This document shows, piece after piece, positions 1 to 8,569 of a stretch of DNA of 64,000 nt (positions are counted from its first letter, which is position 1; every line of letters begins with the position of its first letter). The translations under genes were made by a program, and so were the position numbers. This DNA comes from Clostridium sp. K4410.MGS-306. GTDB lineage: Bacteria > Cyanobacteriota > Vampirovibrionia > Gastranaerophilales > Gastranaerophilaceae. The notes beneath the pieces are model-generated. The model worked only from the letters and a program-made list of their open reading frames with translations. It ran no database searches and was not told where the DNA came from. Location of the stretch: assembly GCA_000980375.1 (NCBI GenBank), contig LARD01000007.1, forward strand, positions 60,393 through 124,392. Direction: 5' to 3'.

Positions 1-1181
1 TAACGAAGCGGCTCTGAGCCTGCTTTCATCCGTGAGATGTAGTCCGTTCTTTCAGCCTGGGACATATTTGCCCAGCGAAAAGCGAGCCTTTGCATTCTTT
101 TAACATGCAAAGTATCTCTATCAGCCTCTGACAGGTTTTCTTGGAATATTTTCAAGTTGTTCGCTGCCCATTTTAAAAACAATTCATCCTGGCTCAATTT
201 GTTAGAACCAACTTTTGAGTGTTTTCTTGGCTCTGTTGGAGTCTCCTGTGGTTCCTGCTTTGCGGGGTTGAGCTTTTGCTGTGCGCGTTGTTCTTTTTTA
301 AACATTTTGAGCATATCAAGCCCTGAAACTTGGTCAGCAATCATGTCTAATTTCTGGTTTTTGGTAAGGGAATTCCACCAGTTTTCCATTTTTTCTACAG
401 ATTTTTTTGCGCGCTCTGTTCTTTCTCTGTCATCGAGCGAATCCCAGAAGGCTCTTTGCCCCTGTGAAATTTTGTCACCCACAATGTCTGCATAGCCTTC
501 GCGTGTATATCTTAAAGACTGCTGGTATTCAAATTCCGGCATTTGTATGCCCAGTGCTTTTAGTGTGGAGCCGTATACATAAGGAGAGTTTGGATTTTTA
601 AATTTGAAATCCGCTTTAAAATCAGGGTCAAGGTCATTTTCAAGGTCTTTGTTTAGCTCGTCGATGGTCTTTGCCTCAAGAAAAACTTTTTTTACAAGAT
701 AAACAGTCAGGTTTTTGTTGTTTTTTAAAGCGCCCTGTCCGGACAGCTCAAGCAGCTCTTTATTTTCTTTGTAAGAAGCCAGCATACCGCGTGTTGCACG
801 GGACTGTTCAGGTTCGATAAGGTTTTCAAAAAGTTTTTCTCCATCAAATGCTTTTTTGATATCCTGTACATTTTGTGTATTTTCCAGTTTTGAAAAAGCC
901 CTTCTTTGCGCTTCCAACGGGGTAAGGCGGGTTTTGTCATCGAGGTTTTCAATGTATCGTCTGACAGGATGGGGCATTCTGTCTTTATTTGTCAGGTAGA
1001 ATCTGTCGAGCCCTTTGTCCACGCGTGCGCCGAAAGAAATTAGATGGTCATTAAACTGTGATCTTAATTCAAAATTGCTGTCAGGGCTTTGTGTTTCGGG
1101 TGATGTGTTTTGTTGTTTGTTTTGCTTTTTAGGGGTATCTGTTATTTTGTAAAAACCGTTTGTGTTGTGAATTTTCATCAT
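1..1181 (-). CDS. Hypothetical protein, 3' end cut by window edge
   Basis: A single minus-strand frame is open from an ATG-ATG pair (1181/1178) to base 1, giving about 393 residues without a stop, so the C-terminus lies outside the window. I do not recognise the family. The protein starts MMKIHNTNGFYKI and is soluble-looking, charged and rich in Lys, Glu, Gln and Asn. A Gln/Pro/Thr-rich linker lies near residues 310-325. Two similar helical stretches end in Trp-Asn/Trp-Ala (near residues 250-275 and 340-385). A GGA box lies about 9 bases before the first ATG. Short plus-strand ORFs at 157-601 overlap it out of frame and look spurious. Confidence is high that it codes, none for function. Confidence 0.75.
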   Translation of the reverse strand, partial: MMKIHNTNGFYKITDTPKKQNKQQNTSPETQSPDSNFELRSQFNDHLISFGARVDKGLDRFYLTNKDRMPHPVRRYIENLDDKTRLTPLEAQRRAFSKLENTQNVQDIKKAFDGEKLFENLIEPEQSRATRGMLASYKENKELLELSGQGALKNNKNLTVYLVKKVFLEAKTIDELNKDLENDLDPDFKADFKFKNPNSPYVYGSTLKALGIQMPEFEYQQSLRYTREGYADIVGDKISQGQRAFWDSLDDRERTERAKKSVEKMENWWNSLTKNQKLDMIADQVSGLDMLKMFKKEQRAQQKLNPAKQEPQETPTEPRKHSKVGSNKLSQDELFLKWAANNLKIFQENLSEADRDTLHVKRMQRLAFRWANMSQAERTDYISRMKAGSEPLR

Positions 1182-1317
1182 TTTGTAATTTCCTGCCTTA
1201 CTGCCAGTAGTAAGGTGCAAAATAGATGAAAGTTGCGACATTAGAGAGCATTCTTTACAAATTGCAACAAAGTATAAAGTTAGGCGAACCAAACATTGAT
1301 TAAAAAATCTTAAGTAC

Positions 1318-1329
1318 TATAATAACGCT
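1318..1329 (+). promoter_or_regulatory. feoB promoter, probably leaderless
   Basis: TTGATT (1296-1301), a 16-base spacer and TATAAT (1318-1323) form a good sigma-70-type promoter. The -10 box ends only 6 bases before the feoB ATG at 1330, where transcription itself would be expected to start. There is no Shine-Dalgarno sequence. I infer a leaderless mRNA. No convincing Fur box is visible. Confidence 0.6.
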
Positions 1330-3699
1330 ATGAACAATATAAAAAACGAAACTACTCTTGATAAACTACAAATAGGCAAAGACGCGCATATTGTGTCAAT
1401 AGACTGTGAGGATAAAGCATTAAGACAGCATATTCTTGATATGGGGCTTACGCCTGGAGTTGAGGTTACGCTTGTAAAAACAGCTCCGATGGGAAATCCT
1501 CTTGAGCTAAGGGTTAGAGGTTATGCACTGACTTTGAGAAAAGAAGATGCGGCAAAAATTACAATCAACAACATACACGATGCTCACGATTGCACGCGCA
1601 AAAAGGAAGAGTTTGAGGACATAGAACATTCCAAAATAGGCGAAATAACTCCATATAAAACAAGAAAAGATTTAAAAACGCCTTTAAAGAAAAATATAAA
1701 TTTTGCACTGGCAGGCAACCAAAACAGCGGAAAGACCACTCTTTTTAACCAGCTCACAGGCTCAAACCAGCATGTGGGCAACTTCCCCGGGGTGACAGTC
1801 GACAGGACAGATGGGGTAATCAAAAACCATCCCGATGTTACTATTACTGATTTACCGGGTATTTATTCCCTTTCTCCTTACAGCAGTGAGGAGATTGTGA
1901 CAAGAAACTTTATTCTGAATGAAAAGCCGGACGGCATTATCAACATCGTAGATGCAACAAACATTGAGCGGAATCTTTACCTTACAATGCAGCTTATTGA
2001 GCTGGATGTACCTATGGTTATTGCGCTCAATATGATGGATGAAGTAATTGGAAGCGGCGGCTCTGTTGATGTAAACGCAATGGAGGCGGCATTAGGAGTG
2101 CCTGTTATTCCCATTTCGGCGTCAAAAAATGAAGGTATCGAAGAGCTGACCGAGCACGCAATAAACGTTGCCCGATACAAAGAACACCCCGGCAGGCTAG
2201 ATTTTTGCAGTCCTGATGATGCCAATGAGGGTGCTGTGCACAGGTGTATTCATTCAATAATACATCTTATTGAAGACCATGCAAAAAACGCGGGGATTCC
2301 TGTCAGGTTTGCTGCAACAAAACTGACTGAAGGCGACAACCTGATAAAAGAGGCTCTAAATCTTGATGAAAAAGAAACGGAAATTTGCTCTCGAATAATT
2401 GCAGAGATGGAAGAATCCCGCGGTCTGGATAAAGAAGCTGCACTTGCGGATATGAGATTTTCATTTATTGAAAAGCTCTGTGCAAAATGCGTGCACAGGC
2501 CCTCGGAAACAATCGGGCACAAAATTACCGTTGCTGCGGATAAGATTTTAACAGGCAAATACAGTGCAATGTTCGCATTTTTTGCAATTATGGCCGTTAT
2601 ATTTTATCTTACATTCGGACCTTTGGGGACGTTTTTGTCAGACATTATGGATGTAGGAATAGACTTTTTTACAACTCTTACAGACAGTGCACTTACTGCC
2701 TACGGGCTCAATCCTGTTGTGCATTCATTGATTATTGACGGTGTGTTTGCGGGAGTGGGCAGTGTTTTAAGCTTTTTACCCGTCATTGTGGTTTTGTTTT
2801 TCTTTCTTTCAATACTTGAAGACAGCGGATACATGGCACGTGTGGCTTTTATTATGGACAAATTGCTGCGTAAAATAGGACTTTCCGGAAGGAGCTTTGT
2901 GCCTATGCTCATCGGGTTCGGGTGTTCGGTGCCGGCAATCATGGCAACAAGAACTCTGCCTTCGGAACGCGATAGAAAAATGACCATACTGTTGACTCCG
3001 TTTATGAGTTGTTCTGCAAAGCTGCCTATATATGCTCTTTTTACAGCTGCATTTTTTAAAGAAAATCAGGTGATTGTGATATTGAGCCTTTATCTTATTG
3101 GCATAATTGTGGGCATAATATTTGCATATTTTATGAAATTTTTTGTTTTTAAAGGACAGCCGGTACCGTTTGTTATGGAGTTGCCTAATTACAGGATGCC
3201 CAGCTTCAAAAATGTTTACAGGCTGATTTATATGAAAGCAAAAGACTTTGTAACAAGGGCTTTTACAATAATTTTTGCTGCAACAATTATTATATGGTTT
3301 TTGCAGTCCTTTGACTCAAGGCTGAATCTGGTTGCAGATTCTTCCGACAGTCTGCTGGCTATGCTGGGTAACCTTCTTGTGCCTGTGTTTAAGCCTCTTG
3401 GAATTAACGATTGGCGTGTGTCTACGGCGTTTATTACCGGTTTTATGGCAAAAGAGAGTGTTGTGAGCACGCTTACTGTTTTGCTTGGCGGGGATGTTAA
3501 CAAGCTTCCTGTGTTGTTTACAAAGCTTAGTGCGTTTGTATTTCTTGTGTTTTCACTATTGTATACACCATGTGTGGCTGCAATTGCGACTGTACAGCGC
3601 GAACTCGGCAGAGCGTATGCGTTTTTTGTGGTGCTTTTGCAGTGCTCTATTGCCTGGGTTGTTGCATTCATTGTTTATATGGCAGGCAGCTTGTTGTAA
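1330..3699 (+). CDS. feoB: Ferrous iron transporter, FeoA-FeoB fusion
   Basis: FeoB imports Fe(II) across the inner membrane using an N-terminal G-protein domain. Here a FeoA-like SH3 domain (about residues 8-80, with LRQHILDMGLTPG) is fused in front. The G domain follows: P-loop GNQNSGKT at 129-136, switch I through NFPGVTVDR, G3 DLPG, and G4-like NMMD. A long membrane half comes next with the Gate motifs (CSVPAIMATRT and the later SCSAKLPIY) and about ten hydrophobic segments. At 789 residues it matches FeoB plus FeoA. No separate feoA or feoC is adjacent. The start at 1330 is fixed by the -10 box 6 bases upstream. Very sure of identity; iron control is inferred only from the family. Confidence 0.97.
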   Translation: MNNIKNETTLDKLQIGKDAHIVSIDCEDKALRQHILDMGLTPGVEVTLVKTAPMGNPLELRVRGYALTLRKEDAAKITINNIHDAHDCTRKKEEFEDIEHSKIGEITPYKTRKDLKTPLKKNINFALAGNQNSGKTTLFNQLTGSNQHVGNFPGVTVDRTDGVIKNHPDVTITDLPGIYSLSPYSSEEIVTRNFILNEKPDGIINIVDATNIERNLYLTMQLIELDVPMVIALNMMDEVIGSGGSVDVNAMEAALGVPVIPISASKNEGIEELTEHAINVARYKEHPGRLDFCSPDDANEGAVHRCIHSIIHLIEDHAKNAGIPVRFAATKLTEGDNLIKEALNLDEKETEICSRIIAEMEESRGLDKEAALADMRFSFIEKLCAKCVHRPSETIGHKITVAADKILTGKYSAMFAFFAIMAVIFYLTFGPLGTFLSDIMDVGIDFFTTLTDSALTAYGLNPVVHSLIIDGVFAGVGSVLSFLPVIVVLFFFLSILEDSGYMARVAFIMDKLLRKIGLSGRSFVPMLIGFGCSVPAIMATRTLPSERDRKMTILLTPFMSCSAKLPIYALFTAAFFKENQVIVILSLYLIGIIVGIIFAYFMKFFVFKGQPVPFVMELPNYRMPSFKNVYRLIYMKAKDFVTRAFTIIFAATIIIWFLQSFDSRLNLVADSSDSLLAMLGNLLVPVFKPLGINDWRVSTAFITGFMAKESVVSTLTVLLGGDVNKLPVLFTKLSAFVFLVFSLLYTPCVAAIATVQRELGRAYAFFVVLLQCSIAWVVAFIVYMAGSLL

Positions 3700-3766
3700 T
3701 AAAAATCAACATGGAGGTTGCAAAAAACAAATCTTTTTGCTAACTTTATAACAAAAGGAAAATCAT

Positions 3767-3835
3767 ATGTCATTTACAACAATAAAAACTCAACATCATC
3801 ATATCCATATAGTCCCGACAAGGCTGATGGATTAG
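3767..3835 (+). CDS. Possible 22-residue His-rich peptide
   Basis: An ATG at 3767 with AAAGGA about 6 bases upstream opens a 22-codon frame ending TAG, with an HHHIH cluster in the middle. It sits between feoB and a terminator. The His cluster next to an iron transporter is suggestive, but a frame this short can arise by chance, and it could also be a gene remnant. Confidence 0.2.
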   Translation: MSFTTIKTQHHHIHIVPTRLMD

Positions 3836-3869
3836 TTGTGTATTTATTGTAATAACGATTCTAAAATAA

Positions 3870-3909
3870 AACAGCCTTTCGGGATAAAGCCTTGAGGGGC
3901 TGTTTTTTT
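3870..3909 (+). terminator. Rho-independent terminator after feoB
   Basis: AACAGCC (3870-3876) pairs with GGCTGTT (3898-3904) and is followed by a run of seven T. It ends the feoB transcript and separates it from the next gene. That is also why the next gene cannot start at the TTG at 3892. Confidence 0.75.
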
Positions 3910-3936
3910 ATACAGAATCGGAATTGGAGAAAAAAA

Positions 3937-5226
3937 ATGACATTAACAGGTATTATATCGGCCATAGGAAACAATAACAGTGTTTATCCTCTCATAGTAA
4001 GAGATTGCGGGATTGAGGTCCCTTCAAAGATAGCGCTTACTTACAACCAGAACAAAAAAGAATCTAAAGAAATAGCAAAACTTGCTGCCAGAGAAAGATT
4101 TCTTGACGAATACGCAGTTTCTGCCGTGTGGCTCGGCGGGATTCCTCTTGTGGGTAAAGTTGCGGATTATTTTATCAAAAAACAGGGCTACAACCCTGAT
4201 GTGAATCTTAAGCTGTTTAACAAAAACAGTGTGCAAAATATTGATGATAACATCAAAAATTTCAGCACCAAGGTGTCTAAAGAAATTATTGATGAGCTAA
4301 AAGCTGTAAAAAATAACAAGCCTGCTTATGAAAAACTGCTTGCCGTAAAATTTGCAGCGTCCACGACTATACCAATCCTTTTTATGGGGGTAATTCTGCC
4401 AAAGCTCATTTTTGCTTCTTCTGCAAGAAAGATAGAACAACAAAGACAAAAGGAAGCTCAAAAAAACAAGGACAGTTTTAAATCGTCTAATGTCAATTTT
4501 CAAAAATCTATTGATTTTATGAACAGAAAAAACACTTCGTTTAAGGGCAGCTGGATTTCTGCTGCGGCTAATTTTTCTACCGTGGACAAAATGGCGGTGA
4601 CTGACGGAGGGTATGCTCTCGGCCGTGTTGGCACTGCAAGAAACAAAAATGAGGCAATTGATGTTGGTTTTAAAATGGCAGGCATGATGTTTTTAAACTT
4701 TGTTGCGCCAAAGTATATTGAAAAATATCTTGATAAATTTATAGCTAAAACCTCTGGTCTTGAAGTTGCGCTTGACCCTTTGATGCTTAATGACGAAGAA
4801 TTTATAGAAAGCATTAAAAACAAAACGCTCAAGCTGCCAAAAAGTTTAAACGAAAAAGAAATTCTTGAATTTATAGATAAAAATCCCGACAGTATTTTTG
4901 TTAAATACGCAAGAAAGTTTGGTAAAGTAAAATTTTTAGAAAACAATATTCGCGACCCGCGTGCGTTTGTTGATATTAAAGATATAGTGAAGTTTAAAGA
5001 AAACATTGAAAGCTTTATGAATAAAGCTGCTGTCTCAAAAAGCATTGAAAAATATGCTAAAAAAGCAAAAGCCGTAAAAAGCGTAAATATCCTGACAAAT
5101 ATAGGCTTGAGCAGCTTTTTGCTTGCTTATGCACTGCCAAAGGCTCAGTTTGCGTTCCGTAAACTGGTTACCGGCTCTGACCTGGAGCCGGGCCTTGCTC
5201 CTGCGAAAAAGACAATTACTGGATAA
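3937..5226 (+). CDS. Hypothetical membrane-associated protein
   Basis: Unrecognised orphan of 429 residues. I start it at ATG 3937, which has GGAGA 7-12 bases upstream. The in-frame TTG at 3892 lies inside the preceding terminator. Hydrophobic segments occur near residues 45-60, 135-155 (TTIPILFMGVILPKL), 240-260 and close to the C-terminus (LTNIGLSSFLLAYALPKAQ). Between them are long Lys/Glu-rich helical stretches. A short NTSFKG motif near residue 197 resembles Phe-Lys/Gly tags seen in other orphan proteins of this genome. It is monocistronic between a terminator and the next promoter region. Function unknown. Confidence 0.8.
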   Translation: MTLTGIISAIGNNNSVYPLIVRDCGIEVPSKIALTYNQNKKESKEIAKLAARERFLDEYAVSAVWLGGIPLVGKVADYFIKKQGYNPDVNLKLFNKNSVQNIDDNIKNFSTKVSKEIIDELKAVKNNKPAYEKLLAVKFAASTTIPILFMGVILPKLIFASSARKIEQQRQKEAQKNKDSFKSSNVNFQKSIDFMNRKNTSFKGSWISAAANFSTVDKMAVTDGGYALGRVGTARNKNEAIDVGFKMAGMMFLNFVAPKYIEKYLDKFIAKTSGLEVALDPLMLNDEEFIESIKNKTLKLPKSLNEKEILEFIDKNPDSIFVKYARKFGKVKFLENNIRDPRAFVDIKDIVKFKENIESFMNKAAVSKSIEKYAKKAKAVKSVNILTNIGLSSFLLAYALPKAQFAFRKLVTGSDLEPGLAPAKKTITG

Positions 5227-5357
5227 AGTTTATATGTAACTGAACACTTAGTTTGATTATTTTGGGATAAATAAACTTTACAATGTACAAATTTTGGCAA
5301 TTTTTAATTTAATAATGACTTTATATAATATATATGGGAAATTAGGAATTATACAGC

Positions 5358-5753
5358 ATGGGGAATATCATAATAAACGCATTAACTAAAGCGGAAAGAC
5401 TTGCTCGATACAAAGCAATGCCTAATGTAGGATCTGCTACAGAAGTTGTTACAAATTTAGTTAATGGAACCGATGATGTTGCTAAACAGGCTCAACGATT
5501 AGCAAGAAAAGCCAAGTACAATAGCCAGTTTCAATCTACTCCCAATATAGATCTTTTTGTTAAGGAATCTACACCTACGGTGCAAGTTGACAGAGCAAAA
5601 TCTTTTACCATTCCTAGCCATGTAGCAACACCAAATATCGCCCAAGTTAAACTAGATCCTAAAGAAATTGCTTTCTTTAGTGAAAACCTAAAAGGAGCCG
5701 AACACGCAGATATTGAACAAGTTGTTAGTGAAATATTAGCTTTAAAAAAATGA
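5358..5753 (+). CDS. 5' part of a frameshifted orphan gene
   Basis: 131 residues starting MGNIIINALTKAERL and ending at TGA 5751, directly after seven A (5744-5750). The region is polar, Ala/Lys-rich and helical, with no recognised domain. If one A is removed, the frame continues without a stop into the 279-residue ORF starting at 5818. The linker then reads LALKNEEILTIVKLNKEG, which looks like normal protein. I therefore read 5358-6657 as one gene of about 432 residues. An AGGA box lies about 10 bases before the ATG. The composition looks more AT-rich than flanking genes, which may indicate transfer. Confidence 0.6.
   Translation: MGNIIINALTKAERLARYKAMPNVGSATEVVTNLVNGTDDVAKQAQRLARKAKYNSQFQSTPNIDLFVKESTPTVQVDRAKSFTIPSHVATPNIAQVKLDPKEIAFFSENLKGAEHADIEQVVSEILALKK
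5744..5750 (+). repeat. A7 tract at the frameshift point
   Basis: Seven consecutive A end the upstream ORF. Six A would fuse 5358-5753 in frame with the downstream cysteine-protease-like ORF. The cause could be a fixed mutation, slippage-based switching, programmed frameshifting or a sequencing error. Confidence 0.6.
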
Positions 5754-5817
5754 AGAGATACTCACTATAGTAAAATTAAATAAGGAAGGAAAAATTAAAT
5801 ACTTCCCTCGTTTTGTT

Positions 5818-6657
5818 ATGCCTAATGGTAAAACTAATCCTTTAGTTAAACAAGATATAGAAGCAATTTTAAGTGGTAAAAACTATTATGAGCAATTTTC
5901 TAGGTTAGATACTACAGAAATACTAACTAAAACTAAATTTGGAGATGTATTTTCCGTAGGAGACAAAATGTTTGTCCGAGATGTTAATGGGTACATACCA
6001 CTCAAAATGGATAAATTAACATATGAGTTATTATTTCCACCAGTTGATAGATATGCAATGGCACAGGGGGCTTCGCAAAATTGTGGTGCAATAGCTGTTA
6101 TCAATAACATGGTGCAAGTACCTTCCAATCGAGTAAAAATGTTACAATTATATGAGCAAAAGGGAAATAAAGTAACAGTTCATTCATTAGGCGACACCAC
6201 TTGCAAAATGACTTTTGATTTAAAGGACCTTAAATCTTTAGATGACGGAATTCTCTCCGATACATCTTATGGTTTAAAAATGCTAGAGCGTAAAGGACAG
6301 CTTGCTGGTGGAAAAAGTGGTTACTGTCCACCAAACTATGTAGAACGAACTCAAAAGTTTTTTGTTCCAGATATTAATAAAACACCAATTGATTATATGA
6401 GCGATACGCCTTTATATCTCAGTAAACAACAACTGGAAAGAGAACTTGCAACAATAGGTAATGGACGTACATTTGTTACAGGTGGGGGTGGCAATTATTC
6501 TTTAGGTACAGGAGATTCTCATTGGTGCTCTGTTTATGATTATAGAAATGGTAATATAAGATTTGCCAATCCAAATGCAACTGCTGATTATAAAGATGTA
6601 CCAATATCAACCTTTATTGATGATTACTTAGGTGTTGGTGTTTTCCATAATCATTAA
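5818..6657 (+). CDS. Papain-fold-like cysteine protease domain (3' part of frameshifted gene)
   Basis: 279 residues from the first ATG, but this ATG has no Shine-Dalgarno sequence, and the same frame is open upstream to 5742. It is probably the C-terminal part of the gene starting at 5358. The motif AQGASQNCGA (Gln87, Cys89) resembles the oxyanion Gln plus nucleophile Cys of calpain/papain-fold proteases. GDSHWCSVYDY (His235) and FANPNA (Asn251/253) could supply the His and Asn, in the correct order. No signal peptide is visible. A transglutaminase-like or deamidase activity is equally possible for this fold. Assignment rests on motifs only. Confidence 0.55.
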   Translation: MPNGKTNPLVKQDIEAILSGKNYYEQFSRLDTTEILTKTKFGDVFSVGDKMFVRDVNGYIPLKMDKLTYELLFPPVDRYAMAQGASQNCGAIAVINNMVQVPSNRVKMLQLYEQKGNKVTVHSLGDTTCKMTFDLKDLKSLDDGILSDTSYGLKMLERKGQLAGGKSGYCPPNYVERTQKFFVPDINKTPIDYMSDTPLYLSKQQLERELATIGNGRTFVTGGGGNYSLGTGDSHWCSVYDYRNGNIRFANPNATADYKDVPISTFIDDYLGVGVFHNH

Positions 6658-7137
6658 GTTTTTTTGTTTATCTTTGACCATCAAAAGATAGTTTTAACCA
6701 TTTGGAGCTTAGAATACACAAACCATTTGCGACTATTCAAAAATCTTCCGACTGTAAACTAACAATTAATTTGAAATAACATAACCTAAACTTGAGAAGA
6801 AGACAATATGAAGATTTATAGATAGTTGAATTTCAATACAATCTTAGTTCTGCAAGTTCCGATTAATTGGTTTTGCAGATTAAAAAAAATTGTATGATTT
6901 TACTAAAATTTCTCAAACTTGATGTTAATCATTCTTTTTTTGCCATAAATACCTGTTATTATTGAATTTTAGTTATTTTGATTTAAAACAGTTTTATTGA
7001 ATTTGAGCCACAAAAGTTCCGCATTTTTAAGTTCCGTAAATTTTCTAACATGCAAAATTTGCCTTTCCGAACTTTGTTGCTTATATTTCCGACCAAGTCG
7101 TTTATTTTTATTTTATATGTTACTTTACAGTACGCAT
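6658..7137. other. Intergenic region without recognised gene
   Basis: About 480 bases of AT-rich sequence. I see no ORF with a ribosome binding site and no clear RNA gene. The octamer AAGTTCCG occurs three times (6854, 7014, 7029), which may be chance. The region lies between the frameshifted gene and the tRNA-Ser terminator and could hold a degraded gene. Confidence 0.4.
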
Positions 7138-7170
7138 TAAAAAGTCCACCTCAACAATCAGGGTGGACTT
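7138..7170 (-). terminator. Terminator of tRNA-Ser
   Basis: AAGTCCACC (7142-7150) and GGTGGACTT (7162-7170) form a perfect 9-bp stem. On the minus strand it is followed by T5, placed just downstream of the tRNA. Confidence 0.8.
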
Positions 7171-7175
7171 AAAAT

Positions 7176-7264
7176 CGGAGAAGGAGGGATTCGAACCCTC
7201 GATGCAGGTTACCCCACATAACACCTTAGCAGGGTGCCGGTTTCAGCCACTCACCCACTTCTCC
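7176..7264 (-). tRNA. tRNA-Ser (GCT)
   Basis: On the minus strand the acceptor arms GGAGAAG and CTTCTCC pair, with discriminator G as usual for serine tRNAs. The anticodon loop contains GCT, there is a long variable arm typical of class II tRNAs, and the T-loop reads GGTTCGAATCC. CCA is not encoded. Its terminator follows at 7138-7170. Confidence 0.95.
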
Positions 7265-7425
7265 ATTTGTTCAATTTTCAAGTAATGCTATATTATCAAA
7301 AAAAACAGATTTTTACAAATATTTTCTATTTTACCCCAGTTTCTCATTCTTGTGACTAATATGAATCCTCAAAACTTATTGTATGTTATATTTAGAAAAA
7401 ACAGCATAAAAAACAGGAGATAATT

Positions 7426-7830
7426 ATGAAAAACTGGATTATTGCACTTGCTATTTTAATCATCCCGATGGTGACATACTATGTTTTAGACAAAACTCAC
7501 AGCGACAAGGCTGCTTTTGAGGCTAATGCTCAAAGCACATATTCAAAACCTGTTGTGATAAAGTTCGCTTCACCTATGTGTTTGGACTGTAAAAAGCTTG
7601 AAGGCGTGATGAATGAGGTAATGCCAGCATATGCGGATAAAGTTACATACCAAAAAATCAATGCCCAATCCAATGATGAAAACACACAGGCTCTGATTAA
7701 AAAATATACAGTAACACTTGTTCCTACAATGGTATTTTTGAAAAAAGACGGCGCTTTGTATAAAAGAACAGAAGGCTACATGCCCAAAAGCGAACTAGAA
7801 AAAATTCTTAAAGGATTAATCAATGGATAA
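7426..7830 (+). CDS. Membrane-anchored thioredoxin-like protein
   Basis: 134 residues. An N-terminal hydrophobic segment (residues 3-21) acts as a signal anchor. A thioredoxin fold follows with the redox motif CLDC near residues 49-52 (KFASPMCLDCKKLE) and the cis-Pro region VTLVPTMVF. It should reduce or oxidise thiols on the outer face of the membrane. It overlaps the following CcdA-like gene by 8 bases, so the two are translationally coupled. The pairing suggests CcdA feeds electrons to this thioredoxin. AGGAG lies about 6 bases before the ATG. Confidence 0.88.
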   Translation: MKNWIIALAILIIPMVTYYVLDKTHSDKAAFEANAQSTYSKPVVIKFASPMCLDCKKLEGVMNEVMPAYADKVTYQKINAQSNDENTQALIKKYTVTLVPTMVFLKKDGALYKRTEGYMPKSELEKILKGLING

Positions 7831-8533
7831 TTTGATACAGTTTTTTCAAACTAACGTTAAAGGCGAATTTTCTTTACTGATTCTTGCTTTATGTTTCTTA
7901 GGGGGGGTAGTGTCATCACTGTCTCCCTGCGGAATAGGCATGCTGCCTGTAGTTGTAAGCTACATTGGCGCTTCGCCCGAGCAAAAGGTATCAAAGTCTG
8001 CAATGCAGATTATCTCGTTTATTTTTGGTCTTGCTGTGAGTCTTACAGCCATAGGCGTTGTTGCAGCTATCACAGGTCAGGTTTTTGGTGCGGGTAACAG
8101 AGCCTATTTTATACTTCTGTTATCAGCGTTGATTATGATATTCGGGCTGAACCTTATTGGCGTAATTGATATTAATTTTCCTGTTCTTGTCAAAAAATTT
8201 CCGCAAAGCAACAAAGCCAATGCCTTTTTCTACCCCATGCTGCTTGGTATGGTGTTTGCTTTTGCAACAACTCCGTGTTCAACACCGATTCTGGCAGGAA
8301 TCATGGCCGCTGCTTCTTTGAGCTCAAACATTGCTTATGCAGCTTTAATGCTCTTTTTGTTCTCCATTGGACAGGGCATGATTATACTCGTTGCAGGGTT
8401 ATTTACATCAGCTTTAAAGAACATTTCTTCGTTTGCGAGATATTCTGAAATTCTCACCAAAATAAGCGGCGTTATTCTTGTATTGTTCTCTTTATTCCTT
8501 TATTACAAGGTGTTTAGCGAGTTTATTGTATAA
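7823..8533 (+). CDS. ccdA: CcdA/DsbD-type thiol-disulfide electron carrier
   Basis: 236 residues, mostly membrane (six hydrophobic segments), the size of CcdA. Two conserved Cys-Pro elements are visible: SLSPCGIGMLP near residue 36 and TTPCSTPILAG near residue 154. These cysteines carry electrons from cytoplasmic thioredoxin across the membrane. The gene starts within the end of the thioredoxin-like gene and likely serves it, rather than a full cytochrome c maturation locus, since no other ccm/res gene is nearby. Confidence 0.9.
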   Translation: MDNLIQFFQTNVKGEFSLLILALCFLGGVVSSLSPCGIGMLPVVVSYIGASPEQKVSKSAMQIISFIFGLAVSLTAIGVVAAITGQVFGAGNRAYFILLLSALIMIFGLNLIGVIDINFPVLVKKFPQSNKANAFFYPMLLGMVFAFATTPCSTPILAGIMAAASLSSNIAYAALMLFLFSIGQGMIILVAGLFTSALKNISSFARYSEILTKISGVILVLFSLFLYYKVFSEFIV

Positions 8534-8542
8534 GCAAAAAAA

Positions 8543-8569
8543 AGCTATGAATCTTTTTGGTTCATAGCT
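8543..8569. terminator. Hairpin after ccdA
   Basis: Stem AGCTATGAA (8543-8551) with TTCATAGCT (8561-8569). The T-tract is poor on the plus strand but A8 precedes the stem, so it is a stronger terminator when read on the minus strand. It probably ends the thioredoxin-ccdA transcript. Confidence 0.55.

Noticed and set aside
157-952. Short ORFs (157-495 and 407-601 plus strand; 725-952 minus strand)
   Set aside because: They overlap a 393-codon open minus-strand frame that runs off the window edge and has normal codon usage; the short ones are out-of-frame shadows.
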